From M55B157 sp040265115 (lineage in GTDB: Bacteria > Actinomycetota > Actinomycetes > S36-B12), in NCBI GenBank assembly GCA_040265115.1, contig JBDQGZ010000080.1, forward strand, positions 1 through 8,820: a stretch of 8,820 bases of DNA. Reading direction: 5' to 3'. Below the pieces are notes generated by a model that was given only the letters and a program-made list of their open reading frames with translations, was not told the origin of the DNA and did not search any database. Shown here piece after piece: positions 7,740 to 8,820 of this stretch; the stretch's first letter is position 1, and the number at the start of each line of letters is the position of its first letter. The translations under genes and the position numbers were made by a program.

Positions 7740-7742
7740 TCA
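7737..7742. other. Back-to-back convergent stop codons (TGATCA)
   Basis: The panB TGA (7737-7739) is followed immediately by the npdG stop (TGA on the minus strand, 7742-7740), forming the palindrome TGATCA with zero intergenic bases. No intrinsic terminator can lie between the genes, so transcripts from both sides must run into the other gene or end by another mechanism. Confidence 0.92.
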
Positions 7743-8423
7743 CCCGTCAACATCGGTGACGCGGATTCCCGCGTGCGCCTTGTATCGACGATTCATCGAG
7801 ATGAGGTTCGCGGTGAAGGCCTCCACCTGACCGGCGTTTCGTAGTTTCCCGCCGTAGATGCCACGAACCCCGGGGATCATCGACGCCAGGGCGGAAACGG
7901 CATCGGTCGCGGGCCGGTCATCGCCGAGCACGAGCACATCGGTGTCTACGCGGTCCAGATCAGTATCCAGGAGCAGGACCGCGGAGACATGATGGAAAGC
8001 AGCCGTCACCACACTGTCGGGAAGTAGTCCGGCGGCCTGTTGGGCAGCGGAACCCTCCGGCACAGAGAGCGCAAAGGCGCCTGACTTGTCGAAGCCGAGC
8101 GGGTTCACGCAATCGACGACGATCTTTCCCACCAGCGCATCTGCAAGAGGAGCGATCGTGTCAGCGTGTGCTGCCCAGGGCACCGCGATGATGGCGATGT
8201 CGCACCCGTCAGCGCAGGTGCGGTTGTCCGCACCCGACACGCCCACGAGAGTGTCCGCCACTTCACGGGCCCGTGCCTCATCACGCGAACCAATAGTGAC
8301 TTTGAGACCGGCTCGCGCAAAGCGCACAGCGAGTCCGCGGCCCTGTTCACCCGTTCCACCGACGATGCCGATTCGTGCAGTGCGAACGTCCATCACCGGC
8401 TTGTCATCTGCCACCTGTGTCAT
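7740..8423 (-). CDS. npdG: Coenzyme F420:NADPH oxidoreductase (NADPH-dependent F420 reductase)
   Basis: Transfers hydride between NADP(H) and the deazaflavin cofactor F420, supplying reduced F420 to F420-dependent enzymes; cytosolic. The 227-residue protein has an N-terminal Rossmann fold with IGIVGGTGEQGRGLAVRFA (18-36) and SR at 46-47, the usual contact for the NADPH 2'-phosphate. It continues with IIAVPWAAH (78-86), DCVNPLGFD (104-112), AAFHHVSA (141-148), and the C-terminal NAGQVEAFTANLISMNRRYK (196-215) typical of this family. ATG 8423 is chosen; a second Met at residue 11 is a less likely alternative. No clear Shine-Dalgarno precedes it, but CAACAT six bases upstream could be a leaderless -10. 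No F420 biosynthesis genes or F420-dependent partner are in the window. A generic NADP-binding oxidoreductase is a weaker alternative. Confidence 0.92.
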   Translation of the reverse strand: MTQVADDKPVMDVRTARIGIVGGTGEQGRGLAVRFARAGLKVTIGSRDEARAREVADTLVGVSGADNRTCADGCDIAIIAVPWAAHADTIAPLADALVGKIVVDCVNPLGFDKSGAFALSVPEGSAAQQAAGLLPDSVVTAAFHHVSAVLLLDTDLDRVDTDVLVLGDDRPATDAVSALASMIPGVRGIYGGKLRNAGQVEAFTANLISMNRRYKAHAGIRVTDVDG

Positions 8424-8429
8424 GACCGA

Positions 8430-8435
8430 ATGTTG
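8430..8435 (-). promoter_or_regulatory. Putative -10 element of npdG
   Basis: CAACAT on the minus strand lies 6 nt before the npdG ATG, which would give a leaderless transcript. It matches TANNNT except for the first base, and no -35 is convincing. It is listed because the same spacing recurs at nadE, glnA2 and the MFS gene. Confidence 0.3.
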
Positions 8436-8441
8436 TCAGAC

Positions 8442-8469
8442 CGCACCGCCTCAACACACATGCGGTGCG
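8442..8469. repeat. 8-bp inverted repeat upstream of npdG
   Basis: CGCACCGC (8442-8449) and GCGGTGCG (8462-8469) are perfect reverse complements around a 12-base loop. The left arm begins 18 bp upstream of the npdG ATG, overlapping its probable promoter. It could be an operator for a dimeric regulator. A terminator is unlikely because no T-run follows on either strand. Confidence 0.5.
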
Positions 8470-8514
8470 CAGAACAGCATTGACGCGTCATGTTTCGCAT
8501 GCGCGACACGCCGA

Positions 8515-8537
8515 TACAGTGTGGAAAAAGATAAAAT
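8515..8537 (+). promoter_or_regulatory. Putative promoter of the H1-like gene, AT-rich
   Basis: Two -10-like hexamers are present, TACAGT (8515-8520) and TAAAAT (8532-8537), the latter one base from TATAAT. They sit in a conspicuously A/T-rich tract (about 8521-8562) within otherwise GC-rich DNA. A TTGACG at 8480-8485 is too far from either for a standard promoter. The transcript would carry a leader of roughly 60-80 bases. Confidence 0.45.
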
Positions 8538-8547
8538 TTCTGTCACA

Positions 8548-8559
8548 GTTATGCATAAC
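8548..8559. repeat. 12-bp perfect palindrome
   Basis: GTTATGCATAAC is its own reverse complement. It lies just downstream of the TAAAAT box, in the presumed transcribed leader of the H1-like gene, where a bound dimer could block initiation. It could also be chance in AT-rich DNA. Confidence 0.45.
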
Positions 8560-8561
8560 GA

Positions 8562-8579
8562 ACTCGCCACAAGGCGAGT
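8562..8579 (+). promoter_or_regulatory. Stem-loop in the H1-like gene leader
   Basis: ACTCGCC (8562-8568) pairs perfectly with GGCGAGT (8573-8579) around the four-base loop ACAA. The 7-bp, mostly G-C stem ends 11 nt before the Shine-Dalgarno and is followed by another palindrome, TGACATGTCA (8582-8591). No T-run follows, so a terminator is unlikely. An mRNA-stabilising or translation-modulating hairpin is more plausible. Confidence 0.55.
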
Positions 8580-8590
8580 AATGACATGTC

Positions 8591-8596
8591 AGGAGG
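8591..8596 (+). promoter_or_regulatory. Strong ribosome binding site of the H1-like gene
   Basis: AGGAGG is the best Shine-Dalgarno in the window. It ends 4 nt before GTG 8601, which fixes both the strand and the frame of the repeat-encoded protein against several competing open frames. Confidence 0.8.
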
Positions 8597-8600
8597 CACC

Positions 8601-8820
8601 GTGGCGGTCGCAAAGAAGACCACCGCACGTAAGTCTGCCGCGCGCAAGCGCCCGGCAGCCAAGAAGGCGGCAGCGAAGAAGACAACCGCACGCAAGCGTC
8701 CCGCGGCCAAGAAGGCAGCAGCCAAGAAGACCGCACGCAAGCGTCCCGCGGCCAAGAAGGCAGCAGCCAAGAAGACCGCACGCAAGCGTCCCGCGGCCAA
8801 GAAGGCAGCAGCCAAGAAGA
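8601..8820 (+). CDS. Lysine/alanine-rich histone H1-like protein, N-terminal part (runs off right edge)
   Basis: The visible 73 codons from GTG 8601 read MAVAKKTTARKSAARKRPAA and then repeats of KRPAAKKAAAKKTAR. The sequence is almost entirely Lys, Ala, Arg, Pro and Thr with no acidic residues. Such tails resemble eukaryotic H1 C-termini and the basic tails of actinobacterial HU proteins, and would bind DNA non-specifically as a nucleoid protein. Unlike HU (HupB), no globular HU domain precedes the tail here. Either the protein is all tail or a folded domain lies beyond the window. Alternating PAAKK and AAAKK motifs give a strongly charged, probably disordered or helical chain. The frame is chosen by the AGGAGG at 8591 and by composition; opposite-strand open frames across the repeat are shadows. 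The exact family and full length are unknown. Confidence 0.78.
   Translation, partial: MAVAKKTTARKSAARKRPAAKKAAAKKTTARKRPAAKKAAAKKTARKRPAAKKAAAKKTARKRPAAKKAAAKK
8685..8820 (+). repeat. 45-bp perfect tandem repeat (coding minisatellite)
   Basis: With period 45 the sequence is identical from 8685 to the window end. Unit copies are 8697-8741, 8742-8786 and a partial 8787-8820, each encoding RPAAKKAAAKKTARK. A diverged 48-bp unit (8649-8696) has an extra Thr codon and about five synonymous differences. Identity even at silent sites in the later copies points to recent duplication or slippage. The array continues beyond the window, so its copy number is unknown. Confidence 0.95.

Noticed and set aside
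8442..8469. Intrinsic terminator upstream of npdG
   Set aside because: The dyad lies between divergent genes, where no transcript should end, and no T-run follows either arm.
8488..8815. Minus-strand open frames with FLAAGRLRAV-type repeats
   Set aside because: They are the complement of the Lys/Ala repeat array. The plus strand has AGGAGG and a start codon at the right distance and a plausible histone-like composition.
8581..8820. ATG 8581 as the start of an alternative plus-strand frame over the repeats
   Set aside because: It lacks its own ribosome site and gives an Arg/Pro/Gln/Ser mixture; the AGGAGG at 8591 serves GTG 8601 in a different frame.
8685..8820. CRISPR-like periodic array
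   Set aside because: The 45-bp units are directly abutting with no unique spacers, and encode a regular basic peptide.

Overview
The window reads as core chromosome of a high-GC Gram-positive bacterium (Actinomycetota). The evidence is the glnA2-glnE pair, a coenzyme F420:NADPH oxidoreductase, a Lys/Ala/Arg/Pro histone-H1-like protein, frequent GTG starts and several starts that look leaderless. I cannot name a genus. There are no phage, IS, CRISPR, tRNA or rRNA features, and I found no convincing undescribed multi-gene system.

Layout, left to right. Positions 1-2023 (minus) hold the first two thirds of glnE, the GS adenylyltransferase/adenylyl-removing enzyme. Its last 83 bases are an out-of-frame exact copy of an internal glnE segment (599-681). 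Positions 2034-3368 (minus) hold glnA2, 10 bp upstream of glnE and probably co-transcribed with it. After a 53-bp divergent gap comes nadE (3422-5116, plus), a glutamine-dependent NAD+ synthetase. It overlaps by 16 bp with a convergent 14-TM MFS drug exporter (5101-6786, minus). A 119-bp divergent spacer separates this from panB (6906-7739, plus). panB abuts npdG (7740-8423, minus) stop codon to stop codon. A 177-bp divergent spacer rich in palindromes then leads to a lysine-rich protein (8601 to the right edge, plus) encoded by a 45-bp tandem repeat. All gene-free stretches are shorter than 180 bp.

Functionally, the genes cover nitrogen assimilation and cofactor supply. GlnA2 makes glutamine. 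NadE spends glutamine amide nitrogen on NAD+. PanB starts pantothenate/CoA synthesis. NpdG exchanges reducing power between NADPH and F420. GlnA2 has Trp where adenylylated GS enzymes have Tyr, so GlnE's substrate is probably another GS (GlnA1) encoded elsewhere.

The points most worth a second look are the glnE end-duplication (assembly chimera, or a real tandem duplication that would remove the adenylylating domain), the perfect 45-bp minisatellite in the H1-like gene, and the stacked palindromes in its leader. Both window edges fall inside self-repeats, which suggests the window is a whole short-read contig. All functional calls come from reading motifs by eye; no database search was possible.
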